64,000 nucleotides of DNA from assembly GCA_039025395.1 (NCBI GenBank), contig JBCCOK010000003.1:1-64000 (forward strand). The letters are read 5' to 3'. Made by a program: the position numbers and the translations under genes. This document shows, piece by piece, positions 1-8,870 of the stretch (its first letter is position 1; each line of letters starts with the position of its first letter). Under the pieces are notes generated by a model, which saw only the letters and a list, made by a program, of their open reading frames with translations, did no database searches and was not told the origin of the DNA. The DNA comes from Hoeflea_A sp039025395. GTDB lineage: Bacteria > Pseudomonadota > Alphaproteobacteria > Rhizobiales > Rhizobiaceae.

Positions 1-496
1 AAAAATTCACTACAGCCGGCGCAGTGTAATGTAGAGTGAAGATTTGGTTCGGTTGGAATTCATGCTAGAAAGATAAACTCGTTTGAGTTGTAACACCCAA
101 AAGTACAATTCGACTGAAAATCAAATGAACTCAGATATAAGAACGAAAAATATGAAAAAACAATATATTGGTAATTCATGTGAAATTGCCCAAACGCTGC
201 AGTTTAAATTATGCAGACGGACCTGACTATAATGCCGGGTAGGTGGAAAAATTGTTGATCAACAATTGCGTGTAATCGGGAATGAGAAACGCATTTGCAT
301 GGTTTGCTCTTCTGCGATTTGCCAACGCCCAAAAAATACCGTCAATTGCCAACGTCAAACACCCTTCGGTCCGAAAACATCGGCCAATTCCATAAATGCA
401 AGATTTCCGAGCCCTTATGCGATTCAATCTTGCCTTGGCCGCCCGCACCTGCTGCATTGCGATTCGAAATAATGATGAGGATTAAAGGAATTTCGC
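1..496. other. AT-rich spacer before the acyl-CoA ligase
   Basis: No convincing gene is seen here. The first 240 bases are clearly richer in A and T than the rest of the window, with runs of A and T and no long open frame. The short frames between about 227 and 476 have no recognisable protein features. The promoter of the ligase that starts at 497 probably lies here, but no single -35/-10 pair stands out. Confidence 0.6.
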
Positions 497-2056
497 ATGA
501 CGATAATCGGTTCGCCGCTCGACACATTCGTCGACCTGCAGGCGGTTCTGAAGAAGGGCCTGGAACGATCTCCGGACGAGGTTGCGTTGTCCTCCTTGCG
601 GGGCCGGTGGACGTGGCGGGAGCTCGAAGACGTCTCGGACCGGCTGGCGCGAAACTATATCGGGCTGGGGCTGAAACCCGGCGACCGCTTTGCGTCTTTG
701 ATGCCGAACCGCTCCGAACTCTTTATCCACTATCTTGCCTGTTTCAGGGCGGGTCTTGTCACCACCCCGTTGAACTATCGCTATATGGCGCCCGAGATCG
801 ATCACGCGCTCGAACTGTCCGGCTCGGCAATCCTGCTCGCCCATGACGAGCGCAAGGAAGACCTTGCCAAGACACAACTGGCTTCAAAACTGCCATTGGG
901 GGTCGTCAGCTATGATGACGATGGCGGCACCGGTTCACTCAAATACGGCGATCTTGCGGGCAGCGAGCCCACAGTGGACATGCCGCCGCGCCACGATCAG
1001 GATGCGCCTTGTGCCATCTTCTTCACCTCCGGCAGCACCGGAAAACCGAAGGGCGTGACCCACTCCTATCGCACTTTGGGATGGGGTCTCGGCAGCATGG
1101 TCAGCAGTATCGGCGTATCCGAAGATGATATGGTCATGGCGGGCTCCTCCATGTCCCATGCCGGCGGCTACTGGTTTACGACGATGGCGTTGGCTTGCGG
1201 CGCCCATGCGGCCGTCGCCCGCACTTTCGATGCTGCGGAACTTTTGCCGGCGCTGCGCGAAAAGCGCCCGACGATTGTCTTCATGCTGCCGAGCGCACTC
1301 TACGCTCTTGTGCGCGATCACGATGCGACGCGCGACGACTTTTCTTCGGTGCGCCATTGTTTTTCAGGCGGCGACAAGGTTGCACAGCAGCTCGAGGACG
1401 AGTTTGTCGCCAAAACAGGCCATCCGATCAAGGAACTCTACGGCATGTCCGAGATCGGCATTTCGAACGAGAACATGCATCCGCTGGAAGGCAAGTTCGG
1501 ATCGGTGGGACAGGCCTGCGACGGTTTCCGGCTTGAGGTGCGGGGCGACGACGGCGGCGAGCTACCGGTCGGCGAAGCCGGTACCCTGTGGTCCAAATCG
1601 CCCTGCACAATGATCGGCTACTGGGACAATCCGGCAGCGACCGCCGAAACGATGGCCGATGGCTGGCTCAACACCGGCGATATCATGTCGCGCGATGCAG
1701 ATGACTATCTTTGGTTCCAGGGCCGCAAGAAACAGATCATCGTCCATGACGGCTCGAACATATGCCCGCAGGAGGTCGAGGAATCCCTGCTCGCGCACGA
1801 CAGTGTTATCGAAGCAGGCGTCATTGGCGTGCATGACGCCATCCACGGAGAGAATGTGCGGGCCTATGTCGTCCTCAATGTCGACAAGGATAGTGTCAGT
1901 ACGGCGGAGCTCATCGCCTTGTCGCGCCAGGCGGTCGGCTACAAGGCGCCCGAGGAGATCTTCATCCTCGACGAAATGCCGCTCAACGCCACCGGAAAGG
2001 TCGACCGCGTCAGCCTCAAACAGATGGCAGCCGGCGACGCGCACAAACACCGGTGA
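497..2056 (+). CDS. AMP-forming acyl-CoA synthetase/ligase (class I adenylate-forming enzyme)
   Basis: The 519-residue protein should activate a carboxylic acid with ATP to an acyl-adenylate and pass it to CoA in the cytoplasm. Signature parts are visible: the phosphate loop TSGSTGKPKG at about residues 177-186, the YGMSE motif near 314, GWLNTGD near 389, the hinge region GRKKQI near 409 and the C-terminal catalytic lysine in NATGK near 501. The length is usual for the family. The ATG at 497 has AAAGGA seven bases upstream. The substrate (fatty, aromatic or other acid) cannot be read from the sequence. The gene stands alone and runs towards the convergent FecR gene. Confidence 0.9.
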   Translation: MTIIGSPLDTFVDLQAVLKKGLERSPDEVALSSLRGRWTWRELEDVSDRLARNYIGLGLKPGDRFASLMPNRSELFIHYLACFRAGLVTTPLNYRYMAPEIDHALELSGSAILLAHDERKEDLAKTQLASKLPLGVVSYDDDGGTGSLKYGDLAGSEPTVDMPPRHDQDAPCAIFFTSGSTGKPKGVTHSYRTLGWGLGSMVSSIGVSEDDMVMAGSSMSHAGGYWFTTMALACGAHAAVARTFDAAELLPALREKRPTIVFMLPSALYALVRDHDATRDDFSSVRHCFSGGDKVAQQLEDEFVAKTGHPIKELYGMSEIGISNENMHPLEGKFGSVGQACDGFRLEVRGDDGGELPVGEAGTLWSKSPCTMIGYWDNPAATAETMADGWLNTGDIMSRDADDYLWFQGRKKQIIVHDGSNICPQEVEESLLAHDSVIEAGVIGVHDAIHGENVRAYVVLNVDKDSVSTAELIALSRQAVGYKAPEEIFILDEMPLNATGKVDRVSLKQMAAGDAHKHR

Positions 2057-2098
2057 GCCGAAACCCCAGCCATGGGGCGGCGTTCCATCTGCAGAGCA

Positions 2099-4849
2099 TT
2101 ACCGGTTGCCCATGAAGGTTCCGACCACCTGATTGCCGCTGCCTGCCGCTTCGAACTGACCGATGGCGCCGGCGGCAATGTTCGCACCGTCATTGACGAA
2201 CGCGCCGGAAACAGTGCCGTTCAGCCCGTTGCTGCCGACAAGCGAATCGCTTGCAAAAAGCGCTTGGGTCGCCGTTGATGCGTCCGTCACATCGGCTGAA
2301 TAGTTAGCCCCGTCGAGATTGTTGATTGAAAGGCTTCCGGACCTGGTTGAAAGGCCGATATCGAGCGAAAAATCACCACTGGCAATATATTGAGCTCCGC
2401 CCTCTGTTGCGACGTTCGCAATCGCTGTTCCGCTGTAGGACGCGTTCGATGGGCCGGACGGCAGGTCAGCCGGATTTGTAATATCGCCCGCCACCCAGGT
2501 GCCCATATGCACCGCATCGGCGCGCCGGTCATTGTCTGCGTCCCCGGATTCGCTTGAGGTAAGGCGTGTGCCCCACCAGCCCCAGTCGGCAAAATCGCAT
2601 TGTGTGCAATGCTGATAACCATCCAGCGGCGCGGCCCGGCCTGATACAATGTAGCTTCCAGGGTTGAACACATCTGCCGCCAAGTCGGCTTGATTGTCCT
2701 GGATAACACGCGAGTTTTCACGGTTGTTGTTTTGGTTGGCGCCGAATGTGTTGTCATCGACAAAGGCGCTTGCCCCGAAATCCTCGCCGATCGTGCCGAA
2801 TGGGATGATGAATGCACTTACAACGGGATTGGTGTTGTTGATGTCCTGCACTTCCCCCACAGCTGCCATCTCGGCGCTCGGTGCGTTGATCGTCATAAGG
2901 AAGTTCGGCGCATTCCCGGTCGCCGCTACAAGAAATGGATTGGTAAAACCCTCCGTTTCCGGTTCCGCCATGCCGACCATGAAGCCGGAATGAACCCGGG
3001 AGGTTATGCTGAGGCTCGATTTCGGCGTTTCGCTTTGCAGGTCCATGACATGACGCGTACCGTACCGCCGATCATCGGTCGCGGGATCGACAGTCTCGCA
3101 GTCAAAGAAAAAACAGAAATCGGTCGACACATCGATAAATGTATCGACCTGCGGTTCCAGACCCACTCCAACAACCGCGTTTTCCGCATTCGGGCCAAAA
3201 AAGTGACCGCCATCCGCGCCCTCCAGCGATGAAACCGGGCTACCCCGCATATTGAACTGTGGTTGGTTCGCTCCGCCGCGATAGCTGCCCCGTCTGTTGG
3301 ACCACAACCGCTGGAATGGATCGGTTTCATTGGTTGAAGTGCCGCCCGCGGTCACCAGGATCGCGCTTTTCTGATCGCTGCCGGTCCCGCTGATATCGAC
3401 CCAGGTCAAGAAGGCGCGGGAGGTAATGGAGTCGCGCTCGACGATCAGATAGTCAGTCTGGCTGGTGTTTTCCAACGCACCGTAACGGTTGTTTCGGAAG
3501 AACGGCACATCCAGATTGGCGATCGGATCCGGTGTAAGACTATAGGCTCGTACATCTTCGGATTGCGGGTTCAGCACGGCCGGGTCGGTGCTGGTGCCTG
3601 TCAGAATGTAGTAGGGCTCGATCGGATCGCCGTTTACCCCGAGAAAATAGAAAGCAAAGTCACCACGGCCGGCATAGCCGGTTCCGCTGATTGCGCCCAA
3701 AGGCGACGCGCCGCTGACATCAAAGCTCTCAAGGCCCGCATCCCCCTCTGCGCCCGTCAGGTCGAGCACGCTGATTTGACCGCCGGACGCCAAGTTTGCG
3801 GTGAGAAGATCGGCGCTTTTTGTGAAATCGACAATCAAGTCGGTTTCCGGTGTGCTCCCAACCAGTCCGCGCGGCGCCGGATTCGGAACAACATCGCCGA
3901 AGTCCGTGTTATAGGTCTCGGGCGAAAACAAAACACGTGCCGGAACCGGGATCGGAACCACTGGCGGGTCCTCGTCCGGCGGGGTCTGTTGAGCGATATC
4001 GTCTTGCACATTCTGTTGACCCACGTCGTCAACATCCGTGATAGAATTGGAAACCTGATCGATCGATGCGGACTGAACAGCCGGTCTTCCGGTGGGAACA
4101 GGTACGTTCACCGGCGGCGACCCGGAGTTGGAACCCGGTAGGCCTGTTTGTTCCGTGATGAATTCTTCGGTCGGCGGGCTCTCTTGTAAACCGCCGTTTT
4201 TTCCAATTTCTCCAGTGAGGCCCAGCGGGGCATCGCCCCCGGTCGTTTGACGTACGCTTGTCTGCGCGCCGCCGTCGGAAACCTGGATCGTGAAACCGGA
4301 CTCGAAAATCGTCTGCCGGTCGCCGCCAACGGCTTCGAAAACGAGACTGTCGCCAAAAATCATCGAGATGGTGGCATCTCGGGGGCTGATATTTGCTTCG
4401 ACCGTGGCACCCCGGATCCCGATCGAGCCGACCGGTGTCCTAACAGTTGCGCCGCCTTCTGTGCGGGATGTTTGGCCTCCGATAAAACGGAATGCACCCT
4501 TGGCCACGGTGGCAACCACCTTCGCCTCTCCGGTGTCGGGGTTGAAAACGAATTCGTCAATCGTCAACTCGCAGTCGGGGCCGATCATGAATGTCGTGCC
4601 GTCGACCAGCAGAATCTGCACCAATCCCGTTTGATTGGTGGTAATCCGCTCGTTGTAAATGATTGTTTGGCCGAGCGTCACCACGCGGGGCGTTCCCGCA
4701 CCGAGAACGCTGCGCGCATCCGTGTTGACGGCCGAAGCGATCCCGACCTCGGGCGCCGCGTGTGCGGACAACACACTCATGCACCCAATGGCGGCGGTCG
4801 TTGCGGCGAGGATCGATCTTGTGAACCTCAGGGATTTCGTCCGAATCAT
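2099..4849 (-). CDS. FecR-domain surface/secreted protein with C-terminal TbpB-like barrel
   Basis: A 916-residue exported protein. It starts with a signal sequence; AAIGC ending at Cys23 fits a lipobox, but an AHA-A signal peptidase I site near residue 31 is also possible. A FecR-type domain lies at about 60-150, followed by a proline-rich linker (about 250-320) and a long region without a recognised domain. The last 130 or so residues have the Gly/Ser/Asn-rich beta pattern of the small barrel of transferrin-binding-protein-B-like proteins (YSGTA, then GTVSGAF, then VGTFMGNR at the end). The ATG at 4849 is chosen because the upstream gene stops at 4854; frames starting further up run into that gene. 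It is probably co-transcribed with the Slam-like gene and is its likely cargo. The FecR part suggests surface polymer or signal binding; the ligand is unknown. Confidence 0.75.
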   Translation of the reverse strand: MIRTKSLRFTRSILAATTAAIGCMSVLSAHAAPEVGIASAVNTDARSVLGAGTPRVVTLGQTIIYNERITTNQTGLVQILLVDGTTFMIGPDCELTIDEFVFNPDTGEAKVVATVAKGAFRFIGGQTSRTEGGATVRTPVGSIGIRGATVEANISPRDATISMIFGDSLVFEAVGGDRQTIFESGFTIQVSDGGAQTSVRQTTGGDAPLGLTGEIGKNGGLQESPPTEEFITEQTGLPGSNSGSPPVNVPVPTGRPAVQSASIDQVSNSITDVDDVGQQNVQDDIAQQTPPDEDPPVVPIPVPARVLFSPETYNTDFGDVVPNPAPRGLVGSTPETDLIVDFTKSADLLTANLASGGQISVLDLTGAEGDAGLESFDVSGASPLGAISGTGYAGRGDFAFYFLGVNGDPIEPYYILTGTSTDPAVLNPQSEDVRAYSLTPDPIANLDVPFFRNNRYGALENTSQTDYLIVERDSITSRAFLTWVDISGTGSDQKSAILVTAGGTSTNETDPFQRLWSNRRGSYRGGANQPQFNMRGSPVSSLEGADGGHFFGPNAENAVVGVGLEPQVDTFIDVSTDFCFFFDCETVDPATDDRRYGTRHVMDLQSETPKSSLSITSRVHSGFMVGMAEPETEGFTNPFLVAATGNAPNFLMTINAPSAEMAAVGEVQDINNTNPVVSAFIIPFGTIGEDFGASAFVDDNTFGANQNNNRENSRVIQDNQADLAADVFNPGSYIVSGRAAPLDGYQHCTQCDFADWGWWGTRLTSSESGDADNDRRADAVHMGTWVAGDITNPADLPSGPSNASYSGTAIANVATEGGAQYIASGDFSLDIGLSTRSGSLSINNLDGANYSADVTDASTATQALFASDSLVGSNGLNGTVSGAFVNDGANIAAGAIGQFEAAGSGNQVVGTFMGNR

Positions 4850-4853
4850 TGCT

Positions 4854-6248
4854 TCACCAAAGCTTGACGAGTGAAAGGGCGGTGCCGAAGTTGTCATGGC
4901 GCCGCGTGGGGTAGTTCGATTCGACATAGCGGTAGTCGGCTTCAACCAGAACGGACATTCCGTTTCTGACCGGGATGTTCAGGTTCGCCTGTGCTACGTA
5001 CTCGGTGTCTTCTTGCGCTTGCGTTGGATCAACGAGCGGGTCGGGCGCGTCATACTCGCGGTAGACGATACCCAACGAAGTCCCGAGAACCCATTTCTGT
5101 TGGCCCTGGTAGGGCGACATGAAGGCAAATGAAGCACCTGCCTGTACGGCGATATCGTAGTAGGAAAGATAATCTGCCCGCGACCAACTACGAATGGCGC
5201 CAACGGAAAAATTCACGGTACGCATCGGATTGATAATCTTCTGGTACGTTGCCGATCCGCGCACCTCATTGCCGTCACGGAGCGATGCCGTCGGCAAGGA
5301 TGGCGAGTCGTAGAATTCCTTGTATCGGTATTCCAGCTTCGCCGAACCGGTCCTGCCCGATCCGAACTGCGATACGATCTGCGAGCCTGCACCGACGAAG
5401 GTCGCGTAGTAGTCCTTGTCCAAAAACGCGCCGGAGACGATCCCGTAGATACCGAGCACGGAGTTGTCGTAGCCAAAACGTCCAAGATCGAAGGCGGGGC
5501 CGAGCGTTGCTTCCGCCTGGACGAGATCGAACTCGCTAAGCTCGAATTGTTTGGACGCGTAGGCGACGACGTCGAATTCCAGGGTGGTGCCCTGCATGGG
5601 CAGTTTGCGCGAGACGTGAAACTGACCGGACGTATACACATTGCCGTCCGCAGCCGCCTGCGAAAGCGCATCGAGCTCAAAGGGCAGGCCATTGAGAATG
5701 ATGATCTCACCATCCGGACCGCGGTTGGCGTTGGTCTGATAACGCACTCCGGCGCGCATCTGGCCGGAGTAGATGACCGTCCTGTCTGCCCTTTCTATAT
5801 TGGCAAGAAACTGATCAACTTTCTGGCGCACCTCTTGCGGAACGTCGGGGCCCGAAACGGCCGACTCGAAATAGGTCTGGGCTGTTTTGAAGGCTTCGAG
5901 ACGATAGTAGAGAAGGCCAAGTTCAAGCTGCAGCCGCGGAAGGCCCGGCGCGAATATCAACATTCTCTCAAGTGTTGAAATGGCTGCTTCGAGATCGCCG
6001 ACCTGCACCGACAACGTGGCATACTCGAAAGCCGTGTCCAGATCGTCTGGATCTTCAAGCATGCGCCGAAAAAGAACGAGACGTCTCTGCTGTATCTCCG
6101 CCTCTGCGTCAGGGCTGACAGATGATCGGCCTGTTTTTTTGACCGGGACATTGGCGGATGTCTGAGCGTAAGCGGAGACGATCCCGGACATCACCAACAA
6201 GGTGACACAAAGAATGGCCGCTCCCCAAAATTTGACTGCATACCCCAT
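4854..6248 (-). CDS. Slam-like outer-membrane protein (TPR plus beta-barrel)
   Basis: A 464-residue protein with a signal peptide (hydrophobic residues 8-26, cleavage after AYA near 28). Residues about 60-150 form helical tetratricopeptide-like repeats (ATLSVQVGDLEAAISTLERM and LELGLLYYRLEAFKTAQTYF). From about 165 to the end there is an alternating amphipathic beta pattern ending in a hydrophobic Leu-Val-Lys-Leu-Trp, as expected of an outer-membrane barrel. TPR followed by a roughly 14-strand barrel is the plan of surface lipoprotein assembly modulators (Slam, DUF560), the pore of type XI secretion. The stop is five bases before the start of the FecR/TbpB-barrel gene, so the two form an operon. 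The family call is from layout and pattern, not from a search. Confidence 0.7.
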   Translation of the reverse strand: MGYAVKFWGAAILCVTLLVMSGIVSAYAQTSANVPVKKTGRSSVSPDAEAEIQQRRLVLFRRMLEDPDDLDTAFEYATLSVQVGDLEAAISTLERMLIFAPGLPRLQLELGLLYYRLEAFKTAQTYFESAVSGPDVPQEVRQKVDQFLANIERADRTVIYSGQMRAGVRYQTNANRGPDGEIIILNGLPFELDALSQAAADGNVYTSGQFHVSRKLPMQGTTLEFDVVAYASKQFELSEFDLVQAEATLGPAFDLGRFGYDNSVLGIYGIVSGAFLDKDYYATFVGAGSQIVSQFGSGRTGSAKLEYRYKEFYDSPSLPTASLRDGNEVRGSATYQKIINPMRTVNFSVGAIRSWSRADYLSYYDIAVQAGASFAFMSPYQGQQKWVLGTSLGIVYREYDAPDPLVDPTQAQEDTEYVAQANLNIPVRNGMSVLVEADYRYVESNYPTRRHDNFGTALSLVKLW

Positions 6249-6692
6249 ATTTCAGCAAGCCAAATGAAAATATTTGTAAATTACTCATTATTGTACTGTC
6301 AGAGTCAATAGTGTTTTGCTGTTGGTGGAGGCAGTTCATTAGTATAGATGAGACAATTATATGGAATTTCAGTCTTTGGGTGTTCCGGTTAGGCCCTTCC
6401 ATCAAACACGAACTTGAAAAAGAGTCTCTGGCCCAGGACAGAACCATCCGGCTATAACCGCGCTCATTTTGGCAGATTGGCCGACACGACTGCGAAGCCA
6501 ACAAGGGTATCTGAAAGAGTAAAGCCCCCGTACAAAACACGGTTCGCCCCCCAATTGGACCGAGGCTTGATATTGCGGAACAGCAGATTGATTGGTCGCA
6601 GCGCTTGCGCATGCTCCCATCAATGGATCGTTCACCCGCCATGAAAGCGCCCGAGCGTTAGCGGCGTTCCGGGTGCTTGTCTCGATAGGGGT
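6249..6692. other. Intergenic stretch upstream of the Slam-like gene
   Basis: No gene could be supported on either strand. Several short frames exist, but none has a good start region, a signal peptide or a family motif. The part next to 6249 is AT-rich (about 6255-6365) and probably holds the promoter of the leftward Slam-like operon. A degraded gene cannot be excluded between 6400 and 6640. Confidence 0.5.
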
Positions 6693-6860
6693 TTAGCCGT
6701 TGCACTTGCACCCGGAGTGGCCACATCCGGAGCCGTTTGGATGGCCATTTGCGCAGTCGTCGCTGCAGTAGTTGCGATCGTCCTTTTTGACCGCATCGTC
6801 GATTGCAACGATGCAAACACAATCGTCGCAGGCGCATTTCTGTTGGGTAACTGTCGTCAT
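6693..6860 (-). CDS. smtA: SmtA-type bacterial metallothionein (55 aa)
   Basis: A 55-residue protein that should bind zinc or cadmium in a metal-thiolate cluster in the cytoplasm. The sequence contains CACDDCVC at residues 9-16, YCSDDCANGH at 31-40 and GCGHSGCKC at 45-53, which is the Cys/His spacing of cyanobacterial SmtA and the pseudomonad and rhizobial relatives. There are nine cysteines. The ATG at 6860 has GGAGGA a few bases upstream (visible as TCCTCC on the plus strand). It lies 25 bases downstream of an SmtB-type regulator in the same direction, so the pair is probably one transcript induced by metal. Confidence 0.93.
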   Translation of the reverse strand: MTTVTQQKCACDDCVCIVAIDDAVKKDDRNYCSDDCANGHPNGSGCGHSGCKCNG

Positions 6861-6885
6861 GGTTTATCCTCCGTTACGTTTGTTC

Positions 6886-7197
6886 TCAATCGTCATGGTC
6901 ATGCGCGAATAGATGATCGATCATGATCTTTAAAACGCTATGCACGCACGCATCCGCCATCGTGTAGAAGACCTGCTTGCCGCGCCGTTCCGATTTCAGG
7001 ATCCGGGCAGAGCGAAGCAATCGAAGATGATGGCTGGTCAGCGACGCAGACAGTCCCAATCCCTCGGCGATGTCTCCTGCTGATCGCTCATTATCCATGC
7101 AGGTGATAACGATCGACAAACGGGTGGGATCCGACAGCAAACCGAAGGTTTCCGCGAGTTCTGTGGTCTGGTCCAGGTGCAAGCCGCGCATTTCCAT
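6886..7197 (-). CDS. smtB: ArsR/SmtB-family metal-sensing repressor
   Basis: A winged-helix repressor of 103 residues that should release DNA when metal binds. The recognition helix region reads SASLTSHHLRLL (about 50-61) and the wing is RRGKQVFY. The last helix holds Asp82, Cys84 and His95 in the spacing of the SmtB/CzrA alpha-5 metal site (D-x-H-x10-H), with Cys in place of the first His; His99 and His101 follow. The ATG at 7197 is preferred to the TTG at 7206, because the TTG falls inside a likely operator. The next gene downstream is the metallothionein. Confidence 0.88.
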   Translation of the reverse strand: MEMRGLHLDQTTELAETFGLLSDPTRLSIVITCMDNERSAGDIAEGLGLSASLTSHHLRLLRSARILKSERRGKQVFYTMADACVHSVLKIMIDHLFAHDHDD

Positions 7198-7201
7198 TAC
7201 A

Positions 7202-7219
7202 AACAATTAAACCATTGTT
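7202..7219 (-). promoter_or_regulatory. Putative SmtB operator (inverted repeat)
   Basis: AACAAT, six bases, then ATTGTT: perfect 6-bp arms immediately upstream of the smtB ATG. ArsR/SmtB repressors usually bind imperfect dyads of this size over their own promoter. The assignment rests on position and symmetry. Confidence 0.5.
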
Positions 7220-7279
7220 CAAGTGTTGTCTATAAGGAATCGCAGTTCATCGCCACGTGGAGCGTTCCGCCGCATTGAC

Positions 7280-7414
7280 CTAGGAGATTTCGCAGATTTG
7301 CCGATACTGTTTGTTGTTCTGCGCCAAGCAGAATAACTCACCGGCCTCCATGCGCTTGACGACTTTCAGCTTGAAATCCCGGCTGAAACTGCGGGGCTTC
7401 TTGGTCGGAAACAT
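7280..7414 (-). pseudogene. Remnant of an insertion-sequence transposase (OrfA N-terminus)
   Basis: A 44-codon frame begins with an ATG at 7414 preceded by AAGGAGG. It reads MFPTKKPRSFSRDFKLKVVK and then RMEAGE, which looks like the start of the HTH_Tnp_1 domain of IS3-type OrfA proteins. After the GE the similarity is lost and a stop follows at 7280, so only about a third of the helix-turn-helix protein is left. No second frame, OrfB or terminal inverted repeats were found. It sits about 75 bases from a tRNA gene. Confidence 0.6.
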
Positions 7415-7488
7415 CAATCCTCCTTAAAGAGAACTGTAACCTGTTTCACTGACTCATTTACGGGGTTCAGTCCAGGACATTTGGGATT

Positions 7489-7564
7489 TGGTGCCGCTGA
7501 GAGGACTCGAACCTCCGACCCCATCATTACGAATGACGTGCTCTACCAACTGAGCTACAGCGGC
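7489..7564 (-). tRNA. tRNA-Thr (anticodon CGT)
   Basis: The minus strand folds as a complete cloverleaf: acceptor arm GCCGCTG/CAGCGGC, D arm GCTC/GAGC, anticodon stem CGTCA/TGATG with loop TTCGTAA (anticodon CGT), T arm GGAGG TTCGAGT CCTCT, discriminator A and an encoded CCA at 7491-7489. CGT reads ACG codons, hence threonine. Confidence 0.97.
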
Positions 7565-7669
7565 CAGCTGCTGTTTCCGCAGCAAGGATGGCAGGCGCAT
7601 TACCGCCAAACCAAAGACAATTCAAGACGCGATGCCTATTAATTTCTGCCCTCGTCAGAGCTTCTTGGC

Positions 7670-8641
7670 TCAAGCAGGCTGCGGCTCGAGCAGCCGCGCG
7701 CGGGCCGCGTGGTATTCGCGATCCAGCTGGTCGACATATTCCGCAACCGAACGCACGCTCTTGACCGCGCTGATGCCCTGGCCGGAGCCCCAGATGTCCT
7801 TCCACGCTTTTGCGCCGGCTTCCTTCTCGGAGAAATTCATCTTCGTGGGATCCGATTCCGGCAGGTTATCGGGGTCCATTCCCGCGCGCTCGATCGACGG
7901 CTTAAGGTAATTGCCGTGAATGCCGGTGAAGAAGTTGGAATAGACGATATCCGACGACGCGCTGTCGACGATCATCTGCTTGTAGTCATCCACCGCGCGC
8001 GCCTCATGAGTGGCGATGAAGGGCGTGCCGATATAGGCGAGGTCCGCTCCGGCCGCCTGGGCCGCAAGAACCGCACCGCCATTCGCGATCGCGCCCGACA
8101 ATGCAATCGGACCGTCGAACCATTCGCGGATTTCCTGCACCAGCGCAAACGGCGAAAGTGGACCGGCGTGACCGCCCGCACCTGCAGCCACCGGGATGAG
8201 ACCGTCGGCGCCCTTCTTGATCGCGGATTTGGCGTGCCGGTTGTTGATGATGTCATGGAGCACAATGCCGCCATAGGAATGGATTGCCTGATTGACTTCG
8301 GGCACCGCCCCAAGCGACGAAATCACAATCGGCACCTTGTATTTCTCACACATTCTCAGATCGTGTTCGAGACGCGTGTTGGAACGATGAACAATCTGGT
8401 TGACCGCAAACGGGGCCGCCGGGCGCCGCGGATTCGATGCGTTATGATTTGCCAGCGTTTCGGTGATCTCGGCGAGCCACTCGTCCAGCTGTGCTTCAGG
8501 GCGCGCATTCAGTGCTGGAAAGGAACCCACGATGCCCGCTTTGCACTGTTCCAACACCAATGGCGGATGGGAAATGATGAACAGCGGTGCGCCGATCACC
8601 GGCAAGCGCATATTGTCTTTCAAAATCGTAGGAAGCGTCAT
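7670..8641 (-). CDS. Nitronate monooxygenase-family FMN flavoprotein
   Basis: A 323-residue TIM-barrel flavoenzyme of the 2-nitropropane dioxygenase/nitronate monooxygenase family, which oxidises alkyl nitronates using FMN and oxygen. Visible family parts are PVIGAPLFIISHPPLV at the N-terminus, the phosphate-binding turn AGAGGHAG, then ALSGAIANGGAVLAA and AYIGTPFIAT. The ATG at 8641 is chosen because AAAGGACC lies upstream; the frame stays open for 41 more codons without family sequence. The true substrate may be a different nitro or enoyl compound. Confidence 0.85.
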   Translation of the reverse strand: MTLPTILKDNMRLPVIGAPLFIISHPPLVLEQCKAGIVGSFPALNARPEAQLDEWLAEITETLANHNASNPRRPAAPFAVNQIVHRSNTRLEHDLRMCEKYKVPIVISSLGAVPEVNQAIHSYGGIVLHDIINNRHAKSAIKKGADGLIPVAAGAGGHAGPLSPFALVQEIREWFDGPIALSGAIANGGAVLAAQAAGADLAYIGTPFIATHEARAVDDYKQMIVDSASSDIVYSNFFTGIHGNYLKPSIERAGMDPDNLPESDPTKMNFSEKEAGAKAWKDIWGSGQGISAVKSVRSVAEYVDQLDREYHAARARLLEPQPA

Positions 8642-8870
8642 GGGGTGGGGTCCTTTGGATTGACGTTTACGGAAACGTAAGTTTCGACTAGCAGACGCGG
8701 GTGCAACTGAAAAGTACAAATTATTCCTGCCGCTGCCATCGGTCTGTTGATGGTTTCTTTTCAAGTTTGTAAAAGCCGCCGCAACTGTTTAGAAAAATGC
8801 GGCTTCGCGTCGGACGCGCCGGGATCGATTTCGCCGGCAATCGGCATCGAAACATCAACGGGAGTTGTTT

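Noticed and set aside
227..846. Short frames before and inside the start of the acyl-CoA ligase
   Set aside because: No ribosome site or recognisable domain, and the longest overlap the ligase gene in other frames.
6109..6642. A 177-codon minus-strand frame upstream of the Slam-like gene
   Set aside because: Its second half overlaps the Slam-like signal peptide region in another frame, and the sequence has no family or export features.
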